Source of the DNA: CAG-390 sp964522215 | Lineage (GTDB): Bacteria; Bacillota; Clostridia; Oscillospirales; CAG-272 | Reading direction: 5' to 3' | Length of the DNA: 34,691 nt | Assembly: GCA_964522215.1 (NCBI GenBank) | Contig: CAZFVR010000018.1 | Span: 1-34,691, forward strand | Part shown: positions 1 to 6,827 of the stretch, one piece after another | Numbering within the stretch: position 1 is the first letter of the stretch | How the letters are laid out: every line of letters begins with the position of its first letter | The notes under the pieces: generated by a model | What the model was told of the DNA's origin: nothing | Database searches by the model: none | The model's input: the letters and a program-made list of their open reading frames with translations, nothing else | Translations under genes and position numbers: made by a program

Positions 1-10
1 AAGTCTAAAT

Positions 11-48
11 TAAAAGAAGCAGGTGTACCATAGTAGGCACACCTGCTT
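11..48 (-). terminator. Rho-independent terminator of the PHP/MBL operon
   Basis: A 10-bp perfect stem (17-26 with 39-48), extended by a few inner pairs, is followed on the minus strand by CTTTTA. It lies just beyond the stop codon of the degraded hydrolase gene at 52-465, so it is the natural end of the minus-strand transcript. Confidence 0.75.
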
Positions 49-51
49 TAA

Positions 52-465
52 TTATATCGCAATTCCGGCTATGTAACGCACGGTAATTTTATGCCCATCC
101 ACGATGCGATTTGTACTCTCAAAACTAATCTTTTTCGGAAGTCGTACGGTAGTGATCTTCTTCGGCATGGGTATGTCGGTGTGACCGAACATTCGGTCAT
201 CTCCCGGGCAGTTACCGAGCGTGCATTCAAACATGACGGCATTCAGGCACTCGCGTTTTATCGCCTGCAATGTATCGTACATGATCCAGCCGGAGACAAC
301 CCCGTAAAAGATGGCACGGCCATCCTTTTTTATTATAAAGTTGAGGGTACACTCTCCCTCCACATACACGCCGTGGTTTGAACGGCAGGGGATGATAGCA
401 TATCCCTCGCGGCGCTGTGCAAGACTTCAATCCGCCGCACCGGTACCGAGGAACGAGAGTTCCAT
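52..465 (-). pseudogene. Degraded MBL-fold metallo-hydrolase (nonsense mutation plus internal deletions)
   Basis: The frame starts at an ATG (465-463) that overlaps the stop of the upstream PHP gene as TGATG. It reads MELSFLGTGAAD and then hits TGA at 429-427, where the GTGAADW-type opening motif of metallo-beta-lactamase-fold hydrolases has tryptophan (TGG to TGA is one change). After the stop the same frame continues without interruption to TAA at 54-52. It carries the C-terminal landmarks of the fold: TLNFIIKKDGRAIFYG, FECTLGN and FGHTDIPM. The total is about 137 codons against roughly 250 in intact relatives. The central HxHxDH metal-binding segment is absent, and the final His-containing segment is shortened. 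A GTG at 369 could start a 105-residue remnant, but that would lack the active site. TGA ends many intact genes here, so recoding is unlikely. Assignment to this fold is by recognised motifs; loss of function is inferred. Confidence 0.75.
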
Positions 466-1247
466 CAGATCTCCCTCTCCTTCTTAAGTCCCACGCGGAT
501 AAGCTCCTCCTCGCAAACAACACCGCCCTCGTTTATAAAGCGGCTTGCCGGGAGATAAAAGGGGTCACCGAGATTTGTATATCTGCCTGAGCGCAGAACC
601 TCCAAAAGTTGCCGGTTGGAGGTTATCGGCTCATCTGTTATGATGCCGCCGGAGACCAGGCCGTTGCTGATCCTATGATAATCACTGCCGGAGGTCTCGA
701 TGAGCCGCGGGTAGCGCTTTGCCCACATAAGGGTGATGTCGTTATGCGAATCATGCCCCACGGCACCGTTGTAGACCTCAACGCCGTCAAGCAGGCGTTG
801 ATCCACTACCCGCATCTCATTGCGGAAGGGATGCGCCTGAATAAGGAGCAGTCCTGCAGCGCGTACACGGCGGGAAAGTTCGGCAACAGAGATATCCATC
901 ACATCCGGGTTTGCGCGCAAAAAATCCTCCGAATCACCGTAGATCTGATAATCATTATCATCGGTATTCAGCCTCAGCTCGCACCCCTGCAGAATGTTAA
1001 GGCGATCGCCTGCGGCCCGGCGGAGCGCACGTACGCCGCCCATGAAAAAGTCAACGCGCTCGTCATTTGTGTGACCTGTGCGGTCGCCGTGCTTTTTGTT
1101 TTTAAATGTATGGCAGGAATAATGCTCTGTCAGCACAACGGTGGTATAGCCATGTGCAAGATATGTTTCAACTATCGTCTCCGGCTCGGCGGAGGCGCAG
1201 TTTGAAACGGTGGTGGAATGACAGTGCAGTTCAGTCTTGTAGCTCAA
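465..1247 (-). CDS. PHP-domain metal-dependent phosphoesterase
   Basis: This 260-residue cytoplasmic protein of the PHP (polymerase and histidinol phosphatase) superfamily has the expected metal-ligand motifs in order: HCHST at residues 8-12, TEHYS near 40, GCELRLN near 90, QAHPF in the middle, GVEVYNG, and SGSDYH near the C-terminus. Such proteins hydrolyse phosphoesters with a cluster of two or three metals; the substrate cannot be read from the sequence. The start is TTG at 1247, chosen because GAGAGG lies 7 nt upstream and no ATG precedes the HCHST motif. The gene has a good promoter (1287-1315) and its stop overlaps the start of the broken MBL-fold gene. It was therefore the first gene of a two-hydrolase operon, of which only this one looks intact. 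Confidence 0.85.
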   Translation of the reverse strand: MSYKTELHCHSTTVSNCASAEPETIVETYLAHGYTTVVLTEHYSCHTFKNKKHGDRTGHTNDERVDFFMGGVRALRRAAGDRLNILQGCELRLNTDDNDYQIYGDSEDFLRANPDVMDISVAELSRRVRAAGLLLIQAHPFRNEMRVVDQRLLDGVEVYNGAVGHDSHNDITLMWAKRYPRLIETSGSDYHRISNGLVSGGIITDEPITSNRQLLEVLRSGRYTNLGDPFYLPASRFINEGGVVCEEELIRVGLKKEREI

Positions 1248-1286
1248 GGTAATGCCTCTCTTTGCTTTGATGTTTTTTATAACTAT

Positions 1287-1315
1287 ATCATACTACTTTT
1301 TTGCAAAGGATGCAA
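1287..1315 (-). promoter_or_regulatory. Sigma-A promoter of the PHP gene
   Basis: On the minus strand TTGCAT (1315-1310) and TATGAT (1292-1287) are separated by 17 nt, about 40 nt upstream of the TTG start at 1247. Confidence 0.7.
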
Positions 1316-1375
1316 TAAAAAAACGAAAAAACATGCCAAACTTTTTTGTAACACCGTATTTTCAGCCGCCGCTTA

Positions 1376-1404
1376 TTGATTCAACTTTTCCTTTGTGGTA
1401 TAAT
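1376..1404 (+). promoter_or_regulatory. Plus-strand promoter with no obvious gene
   Basis: TTGATT (1376-1381), a 17-nt spacer and a perfect TATAAT (1399-1404) point right into the 3' end of the minus-strand SGNH gene. The only structure downstream before that gene is the hairpin at 1458-1488. The product could be a short RNA or an antisense transcript. Confidence 0.5.
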
Positions 1405-1450
1405 TTAAACCATAGGGAAGGTTCTCATCATCACCTGTAAATTAAATTGC

Positions 1451-1488
1451 ATAAAACACCCGGCTGTCGCTGACGGCAACAGCCGGGT
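1451..1488 (-). terminator. Rho-independent terminator of the SGNH gene
   Basis: A 10-bp GC-rich stem (1458-1467 with 1479-1488) is followed on the minus strand by GTTTTAT. It lies 15 nt beyond the SGNH hydrolase stop codon. Confidence 0.7.
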
Positions 1489-1502
1489 ATGTATCGAGAG
1501 GG

Positions 1503-2726
1503 TCATCTCTTCTTTTTGTCTTCGTCACCTCCGCCCTTGATCGTGAGGGCGGCGGCGCAGAGGGCACTCACCGTCACGCAGGCGGTCGCTATGGTAGACC
1601 CGCACCCGTTGGAGGATGCATCCCCCGTGGCCTCGTCCTTAGTATCGACCTCGGTAGCATCCGGCATACCGCAGATACCGTCTGTGGTTTCGTCGTCTGC
1701 GTCCGCTCCGGCCGCGGTCTCGGTGGGCACGACCTCTGTCTCAACAGGCACCTCGGTCCCGCTCTCGGTATCGGTGCCGGGTGTTACCTCCACAGGCTGC
1801 GGGGCATTGGCCACAAGAGTGCCGAGATATTTCGCCATCAGCGCATGTCCCTCGGCATTGGGGTGGATATCGGCATCCGAGATATTTGTATATCCCTCTG
1901 CGTTGACATTGATGACCGACGGAATATCCGCCACCTCATAGCCGTAGCCGGATGCCGCCACGGCGGTACGGAGGGCAAGGTTGAGTGAATCTATTGCATT
2001 GCCCGCAAACTGCCCGAACGCGGGAGATGCAAAGGATCCCGCCATGGGGTCATACTGCGCCAAAAAGATAACTCTGGCCGTTGGGTTTGCGGCATGTACG
2101 CCCTCAATGATCAGGGGCAGATTTTTGGAATATGCGGATATCGCCCCAAGGATCGGCGCAAGGCTCACGGGATCCGAAAGCTTTTGTGCCAGTGTGGCGG
2201 GGTCCATTGCCATTATCGCACCCGCCGCGGCCTCAAGCCCGGTTACGCTCTTGCCCGTTATCGTTGATGCAAACTGAGGCAGGATGTGCAAAAGGTCGTT
2301 ACCGCCAATCGATATGATGATAAGCTCACTCGCCTTGATGTTTTCGGTAAGCGACGGCAAAAGTGCCAAAAGATCATCCGATGCATCGCCGTTTACCGCG
2401 CGATTGATATAGCTTTCCCCTCCGCTGAGCCCCAACGATGCGGCAAGCAGATTGCCGTAGCTTTGGCAGAGATAAGGGTTGCCGCCCGGCGTGTAGTTTT
2501 GCAGGCCGTAGCCTGTGGATATCGAATCCCCCAGCAGGAGCATACTGCCGTATTTGTACTTGCCGTTGTCCGCGCCATCGACGGATGCGGCGGCAAATGT
2601 CGGCAAAAGCGCCGCGCCCATCAAAAGGATAGCCATGGCAGTTACGGTGCATATCCCGGCGCACCGCAGGATCCCCGCGTGCTTTTTCTTCATTTTCGTT
2701 ACTTTCATTGCTTTCATTATTTTCAC
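1503..2726 (-). CDS. Secreted, C-terminally anchored SGNH/GDSL hydrolase
   Basis: This 407-residue protein has a basic N-terminus and a hydrophobic signal segment at about residues 19-47. The SGNH fold follows: block I LLLGDSISTGYG with nucleophile Ser68, block III SIGGNDLL with Asn143, and DIHPNAEGH near 285-293 with the catalytic His287. SGNH enzymes cleave esters of lipids or acetylated glycans outside the cell; the substrate is unknown. A Thr/Glu/Asp-rich linker (about 310-370) leads to a tail with a GCGS motif, a short hydrophobic stretch and the charged end DKKKR. This arrangement resembles a wall- or membrane-sorting tail without an LPXTG motif. The start is probably GTG 2726 with GGAG close upstream. 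The first codons contain repeated AATGAAAG-like units, so ATG at 2717 or 2708 is possible. It is monocistronic, with its own promoter and terminator. Confidence 0.82.
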   Translation of the reverse strand: MKIMKAMKVTKMKKKHAGILRCAGICTVTAMAILLMGAALLPTFAAASVDGADNGKYKYGSMLLLGDSISTGYGLQNYTPGGNPYLCQSYGNLLAASLGLSGGESYINRAVNGDASDDLLALLPSLTENIKASELIIISIGGNDLLHILPQFASTITGKSVTGLEAAAGAIMAMDPATLAQKLSDPVSLAPILGAISAYSKNLPLIIEGVHAANPTARVIFLAQYDPMAGSFASPAFGQFAGNAIDSLNLALRTAVAASGYGYEVADIPSVINVNAEGYTNISDADIHPNAEGHALMAKYLGTLVANAPQPVEVTPGTDTESGTEVPVETEVVPTETAAGADADDETTDGICGMPDATEVDTKDEATGDASSNGCGSTIATACVTVSALCAAALTIKGGGDEDKKKR

Positions 2727-2787
2727 TATCTCCGTTTCACCTCCCTGCGGCTCGGTACCGCCGCGCGGAGGCAGGTCTTATGCTATC

Positions 2788-2816
2788 ATGATACCATATA
2801 TTAAATGAAAAATCAA
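2788..2816 (-). promoter_or_regulatory. Sigma-A promoter of the SGNH gene
   Basis: On the minus strand TTGATT (2816-2811) and TATCAT (2793-2788) are separated by 17 nt, about 60 nt upstream of the start codon. Confidence 0.65.
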
Positions 2817-2873
2817 GTCGCAAATGTTAATTTGCAAAAAAGCCGATCCGCTGATCGGAATAATTAAGATCAC

Positions 2874-3374
2874 ATGCTGAAAAGAAACCAACAAAACAAC
2901 ATCTCCCCCGCCCCGAATATGACTGACGCGCACCGCCGCCGCATGCAGTGGCTCGGCTTTGCGGGCTTTAACCTTGCCATACTGATCGGCGCGGCACTGC
3001 TGCCGCTTTATCGCCACCTCGCTGACGGCGCTCTCCGACCGTACATCTATTGCTTTCAAAACAGATACCTGCACATTTATTGCCCCACCTGCGGGATAAC
3101 ACGCATGCTTGATTCGCTCCTGCATCTCGATATCATCGGCGCGGCGCGCGCAAACATCTGCCTGCTTGCGCTGGTGCTTTTGGTAGCGTACTTTGACCTG
3201 CGCGCGCTATTGTCCCTTTTGCGCCGTGAGGAGAGGATATTGCACGTCCGCGCAGTTTATGTTTACATTTTTATAGGAGTGCTTATCGCCTTTGGTATTT
3301 TGCGCAATATCCTGCTGATACGCTACGGCATAGACCCGCTCGGCGATAATCTTGCATTTTGGCACTCGGCATGA
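2874..3374 (+). CDS. DUF2752 family membrane protein
   Basis: This 166-residue integral membrane protein has about four hydrophobic segments. The DUF2752 hallmark IYCPTCGITRMLDSLLHLD sits near residues 62-81; family members carry CPxCGxTR between two membrane helices. The biochemical role of the family is not established, though the paired cysteines suggest metal or thiol chemistry at the membrane. The ATG at 2874 lacks a clear ribosome-binding site, and a small hairpin (CCGATC/GATCGG) lies just upstream. An internal start at the ATG of MTDAHRR, about 15 residues in, is possible. It is alone in its transcription unit and is followed by two terminators. Confidence 0.8.
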   Translation: MLKRNQQNNISPAPNMTDAHRRRMQWLGFAGFNLAILIGAALLPLYRHLADGALRPYIYCFQNRYLHIYCPTCGITRMLDSLLHLDIIGAARANICLLALVLLVAYFDLRALLSLLRREERILHVRAVYVYIFIGVLIAFGILRNILLIRYGIDPLGDNLAFWHSA

Positions 3375-3381
3375 GGGTGGG

Positions 3382-3426
3382 GGAGGATGAAGCTGCCGGC
3401 AATGGCAGTCATCCTCCGCTGTTTTT
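3382..3426 (+). terminator. Terminator after the DUF2752 gene
   Basis: GGAGGATGA (3382-3390) pairs with TCATCCTCC (3409-3417), with an inner CTGCC/GGCAG extension, and a short T run (GTTTTTG) follows. It starts 8 nt after the stop codon. Confidence 0.65.
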
Positions 3427-3481
3427 GGGATCGCCGAGGCGGATATCCCTGTAAAAACCATATAAAAAGCAGGTTCCGAGC

Positions 3482-3550
3482 CTGCGAAAGTCAAATAAAG
3501 TTGCGCAGATGCTCTATTTATTTTGACTTTCGCAGCTTTTTTGTTTTTTT
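3482..3550 (+). terminator. Second, longer terminator-like hairpin upstream of the alcohol dehydrogenase
   Basis: The arm at 3482-3499 pairs with 3517-3535 over 18 bp with one bulged T, followed by CTTTTTTGTTTTTTT. This is a very strong intrinsic terminator. It insulates the promoter at 3555 from anything upstream. Confidence 0.8.
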
Positions 3551-3554
3551 GCTA

Positions 3555-3583
3555 TTGTCACGCGGGCAATATTGTGATATAAT
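3555..3583 (+). promoter_or_regulatory. Sigma-A promoter of the dehydrogenase operon
   Basis: TTGTCA (3555-3560), a 17-nt spacer and a perfect TATAAT (3578-3583) lie about 50 nt upstream of the dehydrogenase start and directly behind a terminator. Confidence 0.75.
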
Positions 3584-3635
3584 TATCATAAGTAAATGTA
3601 ATCTTATCAGCCAAGAAAGGTCAGGTGTATTAAAA

Positions 3636-4637
3636 ATGGAAAAAACAATGAATGCCGCTGTACTTCACGCGGTGGGCGACCTCAGATATGAAAAGGTTCC
3701 CATGCCCGAGGTACATGAGGGCGAGGTCCTCCTCAAGGTAATGGCCGCGGGTGTATGCGGCTCGGATATCCCGCGCATCTACGAAAAGGGTACATATCAC
3801 TTCCCCACCATCCCCGGCCACGAGTTTGCAGGCCTTATCGTTGACGGCGACCCCGAACTTGTAGGCAAGCGTGCCGCCATCTTCCCGCTTCTGCCCTGCC
3901 GTGAGTGCTCCTCCTGCGAGGTGGGCGAGTATGCCAACTGCAAGAACTACGATTACTACGGCTCTCGCCGTGACGGCGGATTTGCCGAGTACATCGCCAT
4001 CGATAAGCGCAACCTGGTGCTGACGCCCGACACACTCAGCTACGCATGTGCATCTCTTTGCGAGCCGGGTGCAGTTGCACGCGCCGCCATCCGCCGCCTT
4101 GATGTTGAGCTTGGCGACCTTTGCGTTATCTGGGGTGCAGGCCCTATCGGTCTTATCGCCGCCCAGTGGGCACAGCGCGCCGGCGCAGCCAAAGTCCGCG
4201 TTGTTGACATCAGCGAGGAAAAGTTGGCATTTGCCAAAAAGTTCGGCTTTGAGCCTTACGATCCCGCCGTTGACGGTCCCTGCGATTGCGCACTTGAGGG
4301 CACCGGCGCATCCGCCGCTCTTTGCGATGCCATCTCCTCCGTCAAGGCACACGGCCGCATAGTCCTTATGGGCAACCCCGCACGCGACATGACGATAAAG
4401 CAGGGCGTTTATTCCCAGCTGCTCCGCAAGGAGATCAGCCTGCGCGGCACATGGAACTCCTCCTACAACCAGACGATAAACGACTGGTCTGCCACCATCG
4501 ATGCCATGGCATCCGGCGCTATCAAGTACGAGGAGCTCATCACCCACCGCTATCCCCTCTCCAAGTGCAACGAGGCACTTGATATGATGCATGACCGCCG
4601 TGAATTCTACACCAAGGTCACATTCATAATGGAATGA
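3636..4637 (+). CDS. Zinc-dependent alcohol/polyol dehydrogenase (MDR family)
   Basis: This 333-residue cytoplasmic oxidoreductase matches the galactitol-1-phosphate/sorbitol dehydrogenase branch of the zinc MDR family. The catalytic zinc ligands are visible as Cys41 in GVCGSD and the GHE motif at 61-63. The four-cysteine structural zinc lobe follows in the segment CRECSSCEVGEYANC. The NAD(P)-binding Rossmann motif GAGPIG comes next and the C-terminal half is complete. The expected reaction is NAD(P)-linked oxidation of a secondary hydroxyl on a polyol or sugar phosphate. The frame is open well upstream, but the start is placed at ATG 3636 because the homologous N-terminus (MNAAVLHAVGDLRYE) begins there and CAGG lies 10 nt upstream; ATG 3648 is the alternative. 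It begins a likely operon with the FAD oxidoreductase 43 nt downstream. Confidence 0.88.
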   Translation: MEKTMNAAVLHAVGDLRYEKVPMPEVHEGEVLLKVMAAGVCGSDIPRIYEKGTYHFPTIPGHEFAGLIVDGDPELVGKRAAIFPLLPCRECSSCEVGEYANCKNYDYYGSRRDGGFAEYIAIDKRNLVLTPDTLSYACASLCEPGAVARAAIRRLDVELGDLCVIWGAGPIGLIAAQWAQRAGAAKVRVVDISEEKLAFAKKFGFEPYDPAVDGPCDCALEGTGASAALCDAISSVKAHGRIVLMGNPARDMTIKQGVYSQLLRKEISLRGTWNSSYNQTINDWSATIDAMASGAIKYEELITHRYPLSKCNEALDMMHDRREFYTKVTFIME

Positions 4638-4680
4638 TCGCTCCCATCGCAATTACTCGCAGTAACTCAGCAAACAAGGT

Positions 4681-6630
4681 ATGGTAAATAGTACAATGAA
4701 CAACTCTTCGTTAACCGTAAAAACTTCCGGCATGCGCCGCATAGATCACGTAGCCGACCTTTGCATTATCGGTGGCGGACTTACCGGTATATCGGCGGCA
4801 CTCGTTGCGGCAAGGCGCGGAATAAAAGTGCTCCTCATGCAGGATCGCCCTGTACTTGGCGGCAATGCATCCAGCGAAATACGCATGTGGGTAAGAGGCG
4901 CCAAGGGCCTTCACAACCGCGAGATGGGGATCATCTCCGAGCTGGAGGAAGAAAACATCTACCGCAACCCCACCCTTTGCTATTCGATCTGGGACAGCGT
5001 AATGTGGGGAAAGGTCAAGGATGAGCCGAACATTGAGCTGCTTCTCAACTGCTCCTGCGTTGATGCCGACACAGAGGTCGGCGAGGATGGCCGGATCCGC
5101 ATAACCTCGGTGACCGGCTGGCAGCTGACCACCTACACATGGCACACCGTAAAGGCCAAAAACTATTCGGATTGCTCCGGCGACTCGGTGCTTGCCACCA
5201 TTACCGGTGCCGAGTGGCGCGTTGGCCGCGAGGGCCACGGCGAGTTTGGCGAGAGCATAGGGCCACTGGTAAGCGACCGCAAGACCATGGGTATGTCCTG
5301 CCTGCTCCAGGCACGCGAGACTGACCACCCGGTAAAGTTCACCCCGCCCGAGTGGGCATATGTTTACCCGGAGGACGGAGACTTTGTGGGATCCGGCAAA
5401 AAGAAATTCGCCCTGCCCGATGACGACCCCGCTGAGTCAGAGGTGGACCAAAAGACCGAAGATCTTTTGGCATCCGGCGCGAGCATTGCAAACATCGAGA
5501 TAAAAAATGTCTCCCAGTGCGTGCGCACTCACGACCTTGGCACATCAAAGGGCAACTTCTGGTGGATAGAGCTTGGCGGCGAGGATGATTCCCTCCATGA
5601 TGCCGAGCAGATACGCGACGAGCTTTTGCGCGTTGCCTTTGGCGTTTGGGATCACATAAAGAACTACGGCGACCACCATGCCGAAAACTGGGAGCTTGAA
5701 TGGGTAGGCTTTTTGCCCGGAAAGCGTGAATCACGCAGATATGTTGGCGCATACACGCTGACACAGCATGACCTTGAGGCGGGCGGCAAATTTGAGGACA
5801 CGATAGCCTTTGGCGGCTGGCCGATGGATGATCACAACCCCGCAGGCTTTAAGGCCACAGCGGCAGAGGCGGCATCAACTCTCTACCCCACCCCCTCCCC
5901 CTACGGCATTCCCTACCGTTCGCTCTACTCCTCCAATGTTGATAACCTCTTCTTTGCAGGCCGCAACATAAGCGCAACTCATGCGGCGATATCCTCCACC
6001 CGTGTTATGGCCACCTGCTCGCTGATGGGTATGGCGGTCGGCGAGGCGGCGGCGCTCTGCATTGAAAAGGATACCACCCCCGCGGGGATCTCACGCTCAC
6101 ACACCGCCGAGCTGCAGGCAAGACTGCGCGATGACGGTGCATATCTGCCCGGCTCGGTACGAAAGATACCCGAGGCGACCAAAAACGCCAAGATAAACCT
6201 ACCGGCTGACGAGCTTGCCCTGCTGCAAAACGGCATGGAACGCCCGGATGCCGATATGTGTCGCAACTATGCCACACTCCCCACGGGGTCAGCTCTTGAG
6301 TTTGACTTTGGCGAGGAGCGCGAGCTTGGCACGCTGCGCCTGTTCTTTGACCCGGATTTTTCAAGAGAATCCATCTCTCCCAACACAAAGATGCGTGTAT
6401 TTGCACAGCGTTGCAACCGCGGACTCGACTTTGAAAACGTAAAGGTCGCCGCAACGCTCGTCAGATCCTTTACAGTTGAGTGCGACGGCCGCGAGGTATA
6501 CCGCACCGATCTTTGCCACAACTCGCTCGTGCGCATTCCCCTTAACACCCGCGCGCGCCGCGTAACGGTAAGATTCAACAAAACTTGGGGCGCTGACAGC
6601 ATCCACCTCTTCTCCGCCGATATCGACTGA
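4681..6630 (+). CDS. Large FAD-dependent oxidoreductase (FAD_oxidored family)
   Basis: This 649-residue protein has an N-terminal dinucleotide-binding motif GGGLTG at residues 31-36, followed by the family block LGGNASSEIRMWVRG. The second FAD-contacting region DNLFFAGRNISATHAAISSTRVMATC lies near residue 425. A C-terminal region of about 170 residues predicted to be mainly beta strand has no motif I recognise. There is no signal peptide, so it should act in the cytoplasm. Related proteins occur in carbohydrate-use loci of gut bacteria and their substrates are mostly unknown. Its place between a polyol dehydrogenase and a sugar-type binding protein supports oxidation of a sugar or derivative (inference). 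The ATG at 4681 has only a weak AAGG next to it, and ATG 4696 is equally possible. Confidence 0.82.
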   Translation: MVNSTMNNSSLTVKTSGMRRIDHVADLCIIGGGLTGISAALVAARRGIKVLLMQDRPVLGGNASSEIRMWVRGAKGLHNREMGIISELEEENIYRNPTLCYSIWDSVMWGKVKDEPNIELLLNCSCVDADTEVGEDGRIRITSVTGWQLTTYTWHTVKAKNYSDCSGDSVLATITGAEWRVGREGHGEFGESIGPLVSDRKTMGMSCLLQARETDHPVKFTPPEWAYVYPEDGDFVGSGKKKFALPDDDPAESEVDQKTEDLLASGASIANIEIKNVSQCVRTHDLGTSKGNFWWIELGGEDDSLHDAEQIRDELLRVAFGVWDHIKNYGDHHAENWELEWVGFLPGKRESRRYVGAYTLTQHDLEAGGKFEDTIAFGGWPMDDHNPAGFKATAAEAASTLYPTPSPYGIPYRSLYSSNVDNLFFAGRNISATHAAISSTRVMATCSLMGMAVGEAAALCIEKDTTPAGISRSHTAELQARLRDDGAYLPGSVRKIPEATKNAKINLPADELALLQNGMERPDADMCRNYATLPTGSALEFDFGEERELGTLRLFFDPDFSRESISPNTKMRVFAQRCNRGLDFENVKVAATLVRSFTVECDGREVYRTDLCHNSLVRIPLNTRARRVTVRFNKTWGADSIHLFSADID

Positions 6631-6668
6631 TCTCAAGGAAAATTGACCACACCTGCGACGGACAGCAC

Positions 6669-6697
6669 TTGACATTTCAAAAACCAAGCTTTATAAC
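6669..6697 (+). promoter_or_regulatory. Promoter of the solute-binding lipoprotein
   Basis: TTGACA (6669-6674), a 17-nt spacer and TATAAC (6692-6697). Transcription from here would give a leader of about 125 nt. That leader contains a bulged hairpin (ATCCC...CATT with AATGGGAT, about 6709-6753), a run of 14 A at 6774-6787, and a GTGCGG/CCGCAC hairpin (about 6794-6812) just before the ribosome-binding site. Confidence 0.65.
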
Positions 6698-6827
6698 AAA
6701 GATGAAGCATCCCGTCCATTTTGCCGCACCCCAACTGCGAGCGAATGGGATACCGCGCATCCCCACTGAAATGAAAAAAAAAAAAAACAAAAAGTGCGGC
6801 TATGGTCCGCACGGAAACGGAGCTACC

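Noticed and set aside
427..429. TGA in the MBL-fold frame as a recoded tryptophan or selenocysteine
   Set aside because: TGA is the normal stop of many intact genes here, no selenocysteine-insertion-like structure was evident, and the frame has also lost its catalytic centre.
1252..1440. A 62-codon plus-strand frame between the PHP and SGNH genes
   Set aside because: It has no ribosome-binding site and lies across promoter DNA of the opposite strand; the sequence is dominated by A+T runs.
3630..4652. A 340-codon open frame on the minus strand opposite the alcohol dehydrogenase
   Set aside because: The plus-strand protein has full family motifs; the antisense frame has no recognisable domain and arises from GC-rich codon bias.
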